The notes under the pieces: model-generated
Database searches by the model: none
Told to the model about the DNA's origin: nothing
What the model saw: only the letters and a program-made list of their open reading frames with translations
Part shown: one piece after another, positions 7,332 to 13,912 of the stretch
Layout: every line of letters starts with the position of its first letter
Numbering within the stretch: position 1 is the stretch's first letter
Translations under genes and position numbers: made by a program
Assembly (NCBI GenBank): GCA_025774805.1
Contig: JALGZR010000092.1
Coordinates: 1 to 15,437, forward strand
Direction: 5' to 3'
Length of the DNA: 15,437 bases
Source of the DNA: a bacterium
GTDB taxonomy: Bacteria; ARS69

Positions 7332-7405
7332 CCCCGGTTCCGGTCTCAAGCCGGGGCGCTTGCTCTCCGTTAAGGGGGCGAATCCCCGCGCTGATCACTG
7401 CGGGG
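7332..7405 (+). promoter_or_regulatory. Structured 5' leader of the beta-barrel gene (two hairpins)
   Basis: Two stems lie before the ribosome binding site: CCCCGG at 7332-7337 with CCGGGG at 7351-7356, and CCCCGC at 7384-7389 with GCGGGG at 7400-7405. The strands are interchangeable in part (CCCCGG/CCGGGG versus CCCCGC/GCGGGG), so alternative pairing is possible. I do not recognise a known riboswitch. AAGGAG at 7418-7423, 8 nt from the ATG, remains unpaired in this model. Confidence 0.35.
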
Positions 7406-7431
7406 ACCTCCATCCACAAGGAGAAGTCCGA

Positions 7432-8070
7432 ATGAATCGCGCCATGTGCCTGCTCGTCGCCCTGGGCATGTTCCTCGTCCTGCAGGCGCCGGCGGCGGCG
7501 ATCGAAGAGATCCACGCCGGGGTCAAGGGCGGTGTCAACATCGCGAACCAGAGCGTCGATCCGAGCGACTCGGAGTACTCAGACTACCGGAGTGGGATGG
7601 CCATCGGTGGCTACATCGGCATCCCGCTGGCCCCGGGGTGGTCGATCCAGCCCGAAGCGCTCTTCTCCATGAAGGGCGACAAGGAAGAGGCCTCCGGCGT
7701 CTCTGGAAGCGCCAAGCTCGACTACATCGAGGTGCCGGTGCTCGCGAAGGCGAGCTTCATGCCGCACGCCTCCGCCCACCCGTCGCTGTTCGCCGGTCCT
7801 TCGGTGGCGTATAACCTCTCCTCGAAGACTGCAATCGAAGGGATGGGCGCACCGTTGGACGGGGAGTACGACATGAAGGACGAGACCAGCGCGTTCGACT
7901 TCGGGCTCGTCTTCGGCGGAGGCCTCGAGATCCCGATGTCGAGCGGCGTCCGGACCGTCGGCATCGACGTCCGGTACACGCTCGGCCTCACGAACACGAT
8001 CGACCAGGACACCGGCGTCGAGGCCAAGAACCACGTCCTGTCGATCATGGGATCGATCGGGTTCCTGTAG
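7432..8070 (+). CDS. Outer-membrane beta-barrel protein (porin family, OMP_b-brl_2-like)
   Basis: The 212-residue product opens with a signal peptide (MNRAMCLLVALGMFLVL, cleavage after Ala-Ala-Ala near residue 23). It continues with HAGVKGGVNIAN, the common first strand of small porin-family barrels. Alternating amphipathic strands follow: GGYIGIPLAPGWSIQPEAL, KLDYIEVPVLAKASF, SLFAGPSVAYNLSS, FDFGLVFGGGLEIPM and VGIDVRYTLGLTNTI. The C-terminus ends in Gly-Phe-Leu, close to the usual terminal aromatic signal. About eight strands are likely. The function is unknown; such proteins occur as small pores or structural barrels. The frame is open upstream to 7360, but AAGGAG 8 nt before the ATG at 7432 and the signal peptide fix the start. 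A strong terminator follows at once, so it is probably monocistronic. Confidence 0.88.
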   Translation: MNRAMCLLVALGMFLVLQAPAAAIEEIHAGVKGGVNIANQSVDPSDSEYSDYRSGMAIGGYIGIPLAPGWSIQPEALFSMKGDKEEASGVSGSAKLDYIEVPVLAKASFMPHASAHPSLFAGPSVAYNLSSKTAIEGMGAPLDGEYDMKDETSAFDFGLVFGGGLEIPMSSGVRTVGIDVRYTLGLTNTIDQDTGVEAKNHVLSIMGSIGFL

Positions 8071-8097
8071 GAGCGACCACGGGCCCACGAGACCGGG

Positions 8098-8126
8098 AAG
8101 GGCAGGGGATTTCCCCTGCCCTTTTC
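8098..8126 (+). terminator. Rho-independent terminator of the beta-barrel gene
   Basis: AAGGGCAGGGGA at 8098-8109 pairs with TCCCCTGCCCTT at 8112-8123 (12-bp perfect stem, tight loop). The stem runs into TTTTCCTT on the plus strand, 27 bases after the stop codon. This is the clearest terminator in the window. Confidence 0.9.
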
Positions 8127-8328
8127 CTTGGCGCCCTCTCTTCCACTCCCGAGTCACCGGACGCGGTCCCTTCGCGGCGGACGTGACTCTCTCGCGACAT
8201 GGCGGGTCTGAGGAAACGGCACCGGGAGACCGTCGCGCTCGTGCCTTGAAGCCGCTCCCGGAGACCACCTCTACGCGAATGCCGGGACGATCGTGTTTCT
8301 CGGTCGCGGGGGGCGCGGCCGATCGGAC
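8127..8328. other. Intergenic stretch between convergent genes
   Basis: This region of about 200 bases lies between the terminator and the 3' end of the DUF1232 gene. I see no coding region, no repeat and no clear minus-strand terminator. Confidence 0.4.
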
Positions 8329-8772
8329 TCAGAACCGATCGGCGATCCCCCGCAGCCTTTTCCAGAGTCCGCTTCCGATCATCGAGTTCGCGACGTCCAG
8401 GACTCGCTGGATCACCTCGAGCACGTCACCGCTGCCCGCCCAGTGACGCCGCACGACCTCCGGATCCGTTCGGTTGACGAGACCGCTCAGGACGTAGGCC
8501 GCCAGGGCGGTGTCGTCGAGATATCCGACCGGACCGAAGAGAGCTTCGGGAAAGAGATCGAGGGGGGTCACGAAGTAGATGATGGCGGCGAGGAGCTTGA
8601 CCTTCTCCTGCTTCGGCACGTCCGGATCGCCGGAGAGCTTCAGGAGCAGGTAGAAGAAGTCGGGAGCGGCCAGAAGGATGTCGAGGTGGCGGTGCAGCTG
8701 TCCCGCACCACCCGCCCACTCCTCGACACGCCCGCGAAGACGCCGGTAGAAATCGAGATGCTCTTCGTCCAT
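8329..8772 (-). CDS. DUF1232 (YkvA-like) small membrane protein
   Basis: The 147-residue product carries the DUF1232 core at about 57-96: KVKLLAAIIYFVTPLDLFPE followed by GPVGYLDDTALAAYVL, with the hallmark Pro-Leu-Asp-Leu and Gly-Tyr-Leu-Asp-Asp. The N-terminal 50 residues are amphipathic helix and the C-terminal part is helical. The role of the family is unknown. The ATG at 8772 has no visible Shine-Dalgarno. It lies 97 bases downstream of the giant surface gene on the same strand, with repeat B filling most of the gap, so it may be the last gene of that operon or be separated from it by the repeat. Confidence 0.85.
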   Translation of the reverse strand: MDEEHLDFYRRLRGRVEEWAGGAGQLHRHLDILLAAPDFFYLLLKLSGDPDVPKQEKVKLLAAIIYFVTPLDLFPEALFGPVGYLDDTALAAYVLSGLVNRTDPEVVRRHWAGSGDVLEVIQRVLDVANSMIGSGLWKRLRGIADRF

Positions 8773-8802
8773 TCGTGCGGCCCGGTCGGTCGCGCCGTCA
8801 GG

Positions 8803-8873
8803 CTAGCCTGCATATCTCACCAGCCTCTGCTGCGGCAGCGGCAAAGCCGCGCCTGGTGAGAAATGCAGGCTAG
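8803..8873 (+). repeat. Structured palindromic repeat, copy B (most intact)
   Basis: This 71-nt element runs from CTAG to CTAG. With one extra base on each side, its arms 8802-8823 and 8853-8874 are complementary at 21 of 22 positions. Inside are two hairpins: CTGC-TGCG-GCAG (8827-8838) and GCGGC-AAA-GCCGC (8838-8850, sharing one base). Copy A has the same length and architecture. The inner end of the long stem differs in a compensatory way: TCACCAG/CTGGTGA here against TCACGGG/CCCGTGA in copy A. The right edge lies inside the giant gene's terminus: the CTA at 8870-8872 is that gene's TAG stop codon. The left edge lies 30 bases before the DUF1232 start. Confidence 0.88.
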
Positions 8874-11800
8874 CGCAAGACGACGAGCTTTCTCTTCCTC
8901 GTCTCGTCTCCGGCGCGCAAGACGCAGAAGTACACTCCGCTGGCCACGACGTGCCGGGAGCCGTTCCTTCGGTCCCAGATCTCCACGTGGTAGCCCGGGG
9001 TCCTCGGCTCGCCGTCGACGAGCGTGCTCACCTCTTGTCCGAGAACGTTGTAGATCCTCAGCGTCACCGGAGTCTCCCGCGGGACCCCGTAGCGAATCGT
9101 CGTGAGCCCGCGGAACGGGTTCGGGAAGTTCTGCGCCAGCACGAAACTCGGGGGAATCAGGTCGAGGACGCGGATCTGGGCGTCGACGAAGGGCCGCGGT
9201 CCGACGAGAAGTCGTAGGCCGGCCACGTTCTCTTTCCCCCGGGACACGAAGGCATGGGTGTTGCGCCCCCGCAGGTCCTGTGCGATCTGGAGCTGCTCGT
9301 CGGCCAGCCAGACCTCGTGCTCCTCCGGGACTTCGGCAATGCCTTCGAATCGGAGCTCGACCCGGTCGGGGATGTTCGTCCGCACCGTGAATCGCCAGAC
9401 CTGTCCCTCTCCGACCTCCGGCCGCGCGTCGGTTCGCAGTCCGGGCAGCCCCGATCCGGCCGGCGGGTCGAACGCGACCGACACGTAGCCCCCGATCACG
9501 GGCGGTTCGATGCGATCCCGGGCGTCGAATCCGTCCGATGCCGTCGGGGCGATCGCGGCGGTGTTTTCCGCGTCGTGGGCGTCCTGGACCCGCGCTCGGA
9601 TGCGAACCGCCCACCCGGCCGGATCCGCCGCGGGGCCGGGGCTCGGGGACGGCGCAAGGTCCGGGTCGATCCGGAGGTGGTCGGCCCCGTTCGCCCAGAT
9701 CGCGTATCCCTCATAGGGCACGAGCATGCCGGGAGAGATCCAGCCGTTGCCGCCCTCGTACGTCAGGATGTCGGGCCCGCCACCCGACTCCAGCGCGACG
9801 TTCGAGAGCGGGATCGAGAATGTGAAGGGGTTTCCTACGAAGTTCCACTGCGGGTGGAGATCGATCGCGAACGAGGTGTCCGCTTCCACCGTCGTTCCGG
9901 GGCCGGTGTCGATGACCTTCCCCGGCTCCTTCACCGCGAGCCAGAACGACCGGCCGGCCGCCATCCCGACCGTCCCGGGGAACTCCGTATACGCCTGGTC
10001 CGACCGGAGTTCGAAGAACCTCCAGCTCTTCGAGTCGTATTCACCCAGATCGTCTTCCAGGACCGCGGCCGGGCTCTCGTCGTCGAGGTCCAGGGGAACC
10101 GAGAACAACCGGTAGGCCGTCTGCTCCGATCCTCCCGGTTGCGCGCTGTCCCTGGTCTGGTTGGGGACCGCCACCCGGATCGCGAACCGCTCCGACCGGC
10201 CCTCGAACCCTCGCGAGTCCTCCGCCGTGAGATAGCCGACCAGACCGAGACTCGTGACGTCGGCCGCGGGGACGACCCCCTGGTAGACGTCGCCGGACAG
10301 GTTTACCATTCCGACACTCCGGACGCTCCCTGGCCCGCCCGGCGCGTAGTGAATCGCCGGCGAGACGACACCGTCCGGATCGGTGATCGCCGCCGAGACC
10401 GTCACGTCGGCCCCGAGCGTGGCCACCGGAGCGTTGATCGAAGCGAAGAGCGGATGCTCGTTCCCCACGATGGTGACGCTCGCGGAGTTGTTCCCGTAGA
10501 CCTCGTCGGCCCTCTCGCTCGAAGAGATCGTCGCCACATTCGTCAACGGGGTCGCCTGCTCGACCGTCGCCACGATCTCCAGGGTCTCGATGGCTCCCGT
10601 CGGCAGCGGATCGCCCAGAGTCCAGACTCCCGCGGCGTAGCTTCCCCGACTCGGGGTGGCCGAAACGAACGCAAGTCCCGGAGGCAACGAATCGGCCACC
10701 TCGACGTCGGGGGCCTCGTCCGGTCCGTGGTTCGTCGCGGTGATCGTGAACGTGACGTCCGTGCCCCGGTTCGGGTTCGTCTGATCGGTGGTGATCAGAA
10801 CCTGGAGATCCGCCGATCCGGAGAAGACCGATGCGCTCGCCTCGTCGTTGAACGGGTTCGGATCGTACTGATCCCGACCCGTGATCCTGGCCACGTTCGC
10901 CATCTGACCCACGCTGTCCACCCCGGCAACGATCGTCAGCGTTTCGGTAACGGCCACGGCCAGTTCGAACGGGAGTCTCCACGTCCCGTCCACGTAGAAT
11001 CCTTCCGTCGCGGTGATGCTCCCGAAGCCGAGACCGTCGGGCACCGAGTCTCTCACCGTGATGCTCGTCGCCGGGTCGGGCCCCCGGTTCGTGATCGTGA
11101 CCGTGAAGGTCACCGAATCTCCCAGCGCCGCCACGGCCTGCGGGTCACATCCCGGGGCGCCCGCGGAGACACACTTCGTGACCTCCAGATCCGCAAGTCT
11201 CCCGGACAGGGTCGCGCCGGCCCGGTCGTTCCCGGGGAGTTCGTCCGCCGCTCCGGTGGCCGTGATCGTCGCCGTGTTCGTGATGCTCCCCGCTCGATCC
11301 ACCCGGGCGGTGATGGCCAACACCGCGCTGGAGTCGACCGCCAGCGACTCGACGCTCCAGACTCCGTCCGCATACGTTCCCGTGTCCGGGTTCGGGGGTT
11401 GAAAGGTCAGCCCGTCGGGCGCGGCGTCCGTCACCTCGATGTCCGTGGCGTCGTCCGGACCGTGGTTCGTGAGCGTCACCGTGAACATCACCGTGCCGCC
11501 GACGTTGGGGGAGACGGCATCCACCGACTTGGTCAACGCGAGATCCGCCATCACGGTGGAGAGTGTCACGCCGGCCGCGTTGTTGTTCGGGTTCAGATCG
11601 GGCGGATCGGCCCTGAGGATCTCCGCCTCGTTGCGGATCGGGAGGGCGCCGTCGACCCGTCCCCGGATCCAGAGGTTCGCGGAGCTTCCGAAGGGAAGCG
11701 ATCCGAGGGTCCAGTGGCCGTCCGAGTACGATCCCGCGGTCGTCGAATCCGTGACGAACGCGAGCCCGGGGGGTTGCACGTTGCTCACCTCGATCCCCAT

Positions 11801-12769
11801 CGCGTCGCTCGGTCCGAAATTCGTGATCTGCACCGAGAAGAAGACGGTGTCCCCGGGGGCCGGTTCCACGTCGTCCGCGGACATACTGAGCACGAGGTCT
11901 GCGGCCTGCCCGGTCAACGGAGCGCTCGCCGCGCCGTTTCCCGGCACGGGGTCCCCCTGGTCCGCCCGGGTGATCGCGGCCGTGTTCACGATTGCGTCCG
12001 GGGACAGCACGCGGGCCACCAGTGAGAGCTCGGCGGATTCCCCGCTCGGAAGGGACCCGAGCGTCCAGTCCCCCCTCGCGAACGTGCCGGTCGTCGTCGT
12101 GGTGGCGGTCGTGTCGACGGCGAGCCCGAGGACCGGCGGATCGGAGACGACGATTCCCGAGGCGTCGTCCGGGCCGTAGTTCGTGACCGTGACGGTGAAC
12201 ATCACGTCGTCCCCGACGCTCGGCGTCGAGTCCGACACGCTCTTCGTCAGACCGAGATCGGCCTCGACGGCGGACACCGTGGCGCTCCCCTGATCGTTCG
12301 TGTCGTTCGGGTCCTCTTGGTCGGACGCCGTGACCCTCGCCGTGTTCTCGTGGGTCCCGAGTTGATCGAGCGTGGCCCGGATGACGAGCGTCGCCGTCGA
12401 GTCGCTCGCGAGAGTCCCCACCATCCACGTGCTGTCCGCATAGGTCGTCGAGCCGCTCGTCGTGATCTCGGTGAACGTCAGCCCCGGAGGGGCCCCGTCC
12501 GTGATCTCGACTCCGGTGGCCTCCGCCGGCCCGAGGTTCGTCAGCGTCACGGCAAACGTCACGGCGTCCCCCAGATTCGCCCGGGGGGTGTTCACGATCT
12601 TCGTGAGGGCCAGATCGGCCGTGGACGGAACGCCGGCCGTGCCGGGGCGAGGCTTCGCGTCGGATGCCGAGGCGATCGCTGCGCCGAGAATCACCAGACC
12701 CGAGCTCACGAGTCCGGATCGCGCGAGTCGCTGCCGCAGAAGAGACTGGTGAGATATTCCGGCTAACAT
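8870..12769 (-). CDS. Large exported surface protein: six DUF11 repeats, Ig-like domains and C-terminal FlgD/sorting-type tail
   Basis: The 1299-residue product has these parts in order: a signal peptide (1 to about 35, hydrophobic GLVSSGLVILGAAIASA); six DUF11-type beta-sandwich repeats starting at 51, 170, 290, 408, 526 and 653, each with a version of the ADLALTK opening, FTVTVTNYGP, a PPGL turn and a final PGNN/DPNP asparagine motif; an Ig-like stretch at about 770-870; a Trp/Gly-rich beta region at about 885-1030; a further beta domain at about 1050-1200; and a terminal FlgD-Ig/type-A sorting-like domain at 1212-1299 (QNFPNPF, YNVLGQEV, GVYFCVLRAG, KLVVLR). It is probably exported and held at, or released from, the surface. 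Only repeat 5 has a Cys pair (C533, C541). The ATG at 12769 overlaps repeat C, which encodes residues 2-14 including the basic n-region; the stop lies in repeat B. It follows the TPR gene by 59 bases. Confidence 0.9.
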   Translation of the reverse strand: MLAGISHQSLLRQRLARSGLVSSGLVILGAAIASASDAKPRPGTAGVPSTADLALTKIVNTPRANLGDAVTFAVTLTNLGPAEATGVEITDGAPPGLTFTEITTSGSTTYADSTWMVGTLASDSTATLVIRATLDQLGTHENTARVTASDQEDPNDTNDQGSATVSAVEADLGLTKSVSDSTPSVGDDVMFTVTVTNYGPDDASGIVVSDPPVLGLAVDTTATTTTTGTFARGDWTLGSLPSGESAELSLVARVLSPDAIVNTAAITRADQGDPVPGNGAASAPLTGQAADLVLSMSADDVEPAPGDTVFFSVQITNFGPSDAMGIEVSNVQPPGLAFVTDSTTAGSYSDGHWTLGSLPFGSSANLWIRGRVDGALPIRNEAEILRADPPDLNPNNNAAGVTLSTVMADLALTKSVDAVSPNVGGTVMFTVTLTNHGPDDATDIEVTDAAPDGLTFQPPNPDTGTYADGVWSVESLAVDSSAVLAITARVDRAGSITNTATITATGAADELPGNDRAGATLSGRLADLEVTKCVSAGAPGCDPQAVAALGDSVTFTVTITNRGPDPATSITVRDSVPDGLGFGSITATEGFYVDGTWRLPFELAVAVTETLTIVAGVDSVGQMANVARITGRDQYDPNPFNDEASASVFSGSADLQVLITTDQTNPNRGTDVTFTITATNHGPDEAPDVEVADSLPPGLAFVSATPSRGSYAAGVWTLGDPLPTGAIETLEIVATVEQATPLTNVATISSSERADEVYGNNSASVTIVGNEHPLFASINAPVATLGADVTVSAAITDPDGVVSPAIHYAPGGPGSVRSVGMVNLSGDVYQGVVPAADVTSLGLVGYLTAEDSRGFEGRSERFAIRVAVPNQTRDSAQPGGSEQTAYRLFSVPLDLDDESPAAVLEDDLGEYDSKSWRFFELRSDQAYTEFPGTVGMAAGRSFWLAVKEPGKVIDTGPGTTVEADTSFAIDLHPQWNFVGNPFTFSIPLSNVALESGGGPDILTYEGGNGWISPGMLVPYEGYAIWANGADHLRIDPDLAPSPSPGPAADPAGWAVRIRARVQDAHDAENTAAIAPTASDGFDARDRIEPPVIGGYVSVAFDPPAGSGLPGLRTDARPEVGEGQVWRFTVRTNIPDRVELRFEGIAEVPEEHEVWLADEQLQIAQDLRGRNTHAFVSRGKENVAGLRLLVGPRPFVDAQIRVLDLIPPSFVLAQNFPNPFRGLTTIRYGVPRETPVTLRIYNVLGQEVSTLVDGEPRTPGYHVEIWDRRNGSRHVVASGVYFCVLRAGDETRKRKLVVLR
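10463..12619 (-). repeat. Six tandem DUF11-type coding repeats
   Basis: The units, in protein order, lie at 12619-12263, 12262-11903, 11902-11549, 11548-11195, 11194-10814 and 10813-10463, or 117-127 residues each. Units 1, 2 and 4 keep the ALTK/GLTK opening; unit 3 has VLSMS, unit 5 EVTKC and unit 6 QVLIT. Unit 5 is longer because of a Cys-bounded insertion. Identity between units is moderate at protein level, so the array is old rather than a recent expansion. Confidence 0.85.
12729..12767 (-). repeat. Palindromic repeat, half copy C, within the start of the giant gene
   Basis: Read on the minus strand from 12767 down to 12729, this matches the first 39 bases of copy B (8802-8840) at 34 of 39 positions, including an uninterrupted ATATCTCACCAG and CTGCGGCAGCG. 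The second half of the element (second hairpin and right arm) is missing. The first base of the match is the G of the giant gene's ATG start codon, and the repeat is translated as Leu-Ala-Gly-Ile-Ser-His-Gln-Ser-Leu-Leu-Arg-Gln-Arg. Confidence 0.82.
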
Positions 12770-12828
12770 CGTGTCTTTCCCGGGCAGTTCTCGGAGTGGT
12801 GGTCGATCGATAACGGGTCTCGCTTCGA

Positions 12829-13452
12829 CTACGGTTGGGGAGGTAGATCGGGTGGATCCGGAAGGGACGTCGATCCCCCGTTGCCACCGTCATCGCCGGC
12901 CGCGATCAGTCCCACGACGACACCGGTCACGACGGCCCCGCCGGCGGCGAGGAGCCACTTCCTCCATCCCCGTCTCGCCGAGCTCTCGACCTCGGGCGCG
13001 GACGCCTCCACTCTTTGGGAGCGCACATCTTCCACCAATGCCACGAATTGCGGAGGGTCCCGATTCGGATCGAGCTCATAGTCGGGATCGATCTCGAGAA
13101 GGCTCTCGACCGCTCCGCGTGCCTGGTCGAGGCGGTACAGCGCGATGAGGGTGAGCCCCATCAGCCGATGCGCGAGACGGCTCTCGTCCGGCGAAATCCC
13201 CTCCTGATCAAGACAGGTTTCGAGACGGTAGAGGGCGTCGTCGAACTGGCCGCTCGAGTAGTACCGCTCGGCATCCGCCAGCTCGGATTCGCAGTCGGCG
13301 GCGGAAGTGACCGAGAAGGGAAGCAGAAGCGTGACGATCAGGGAGAGGAATGCCCGACGGAGCCCTGCGGCATCCAGGGAATGGTCGGCCTCGGGAGAAT
13401 GCACGGCACCTCTCCGGTCCGTGGACGGAACGGGTGGGATCCCTCTACTCAT
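12829..13452 (-). CDS. Exported TPR protein with C-terminal membrane segment
   Basis: This 207-residue protein has a hydrophobic signal segment at about 35-50 (cleavage near Ser-Ala-Ala-Asp-Cys). TPR-like helices at 54-125 include AERYYSSGQFDDALYRLETC and then RLMGLTLIALYRLDQARGAV. A DPDYELDPNRDPPQFVALVEDVR motif, common in envelope TPR proteins, spans about 122-144. A single transmembrane helix at 167-186 leads into a short Gly- then Pro-rich tail. C54 and C80 could form a disulfide. It probably acts in the periplasm as a scaffold. It is followed by the giant surface gene on the same strand, suggesting a role in that protein's export or assembly (inference from position). The ATG at 13452 has GGGAAGG touching it, which is too close. 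A GTG at 13404 with GGAGAGG 4 nt upstream would give a shorter, more normal signal peptide and may be the true start. Confidence 0.78.
   Translation of the reverse strand: MSRGIPPVPSTDRRGAVHSPEADHSLDAAGLRRAFLSLIVTLLLPFSVTSAADCESELADAERYYSSGQFDDALYRLETCLDQEGISPDESRLAHRLMGLTLIALYRLDQARGAVESLLEIDPDYELDPNRDPPQFVALVEDVRSQRVEASAPEVESSARRGWRKWLLAAGGAVVTGVVVGLIAAGDDGGNGGSTSLPDPPDLPPQP
13409..13415 (-). promoter_or_regulatory. Ribosome binding site favouring an internal GTG start for the TPR gene
   Basis: GGAGAGG on the minus strand lies 4 nt before an in-frame GTG at 13404. Using it would remove 16 residues and leave about 20 residues before the hydrophobic core of the signal peptide. Confidence 0.45.
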
Positions 13453-13504
13453 CCTTCCCTCGAGACCCGTGGGATCGGATCGGTCGGTTTGCCACCCAAC
13501 GATC

Positions 13505-13525
13505 GCGCCAGGGCGGCTCTGGCGC
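13505..13525 (-). repeat. Inverted repeat in the TPR gene leader
   Basis: GCGCCAG and CTGGCGC form a perfect 7-bp stem with a 7-nt loop, about 53 bases upstream of the ATG at 13452. It could be a leader hairpin or an operator. No T-run accompanies it. Confidence 0.35.
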
Positions 13526-13827
13526 CGGCAATCCCGATACCGAACCTCGACTTACCCTTCCACCGGTCGTTCAGGATATCACCCACTCGGGCACCTTCTC
13601 GATGGGTTTCTCAGGCGGGGAGGACGCGGGGGCGGTGTGCCCGCGAGGTTGAAGAACGTGGGAAACGGCGCGGCCGGGCGGGACTCCTGGCGGGGCCCGC
13701 GGATGGCCGCCGGCCTCCGCCGGCCCCCGCGAGACGCCTCGGGGGCCGCATGATCCATCGACCCCGGCGCGTGTCGCTCCGACCCGGGAGCGAGTGGCCC
13801 CGGCCGGCCGGCATGTCCCGCAACTCT

Positions 13828-13838
13828 TTGTCCGACAA
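13828..13838 (+). promoter_or_regulatory. Short palindrome upstream of the sigma-54 promoter
   Basis: TTGTC-C-GACAA is a perfect 5-bp dyad about 25 bases upstream of the -24 element. It could be an activator or repressor site. It is nearer to the promoter than typical sigma-54 enhancer sites, so confidence is low. Confidence 0.25.
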
Positions 13839-13862
13839 TACTTTCCGCCTTGGGGCCGGTTC

Positions 13863-13878
13863 TGGCACGCCCGTTGCG
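13863..13878 (+). promoter_or_regulatory. Sigma-54 (RpoN) promoter, -24/-12 type
   Basis: TGGCACG-CCCG-TTGCG matches the RpoN consensus TGGCACG-N4-TTGCW at every defined position except the last. The invariant GG (13864-13865) and GC (13876-13877) have the required 10-base spacing. Transcription would start near 13889, leaving a leader of about 24 nt before the ATG at 13913 that contains a full Shine-Dalgarno. Correct strand and distance relative to the next gene make chance unlikely. Confidence 0.85.
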
Positions 13879-13900
13879 GATCCTCTGAGGCGCGGCATCC

Positions 13901-13909
13901 AGGAGGTGA
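13901..13909 (+). promoter_or_regulatory. Strong ribosome binding site of the Trp-rich protein gene
   Basis: AGGAGGTGA is a full-length complement of the 16S rRNA 3' end and lies 3 nt before the ATG at 13913. It is the best Shine-Dalgarno in the window, consistent with high expression when the promoter is on. Confidence 0.85.
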
Positions 13910-13912
13910 ATC

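Larger units (their letters stand above)
13453..13912. other. Intergenic region between divergent TPR and Trp-rich protein genes
   Basis: This 460-base region upstream of two divergent genes holds, on the minus-strand side, an inverted repeat GCGCCAG/CTGGCGC (13505-13511 and 13519-13525) in the probable leader of the TPR gene. On the plus side it holds a palindrome (13828-13838) and a sigma-54 promoter (13863-13878), listed separately. The middle (about 13600-13800) is very GC-rich with no gene seen. I found no clear promoter for the TPR gene. Confidence 0.45.

Noticed and set aside
7185-7373. Small open frame of 62 codons upstream of the beta-barrel gene
   Set aside because: There is no ribosome binding site, no recognisable composition, and it runs through the candidate promoter and leader hairpin of the next gene.
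9254-12025. 923-codon open frame on the plus strand
   Set aside because: It lies opposite the DUF11 gene. The translation is rich in Arg, Gly and Asp with no domain pattern, as expected for the antisense of a GC-rich coding repeat array.
4706-12767. CRISPR array or phage att sites as explanation of the repeats
   Set aside because: The copies are kilobases apart with genes between them and have internal palindromic structure; there are no spacers, no Cas genes and no integrase.
11145-12893. 582-codon open frame on the minus strand overlapping the giant gene
   Set aside because: It is another frame of the same DUF11 region, with Arg/His/Gly-rich composition. The giant frame has clear domains along its full length.
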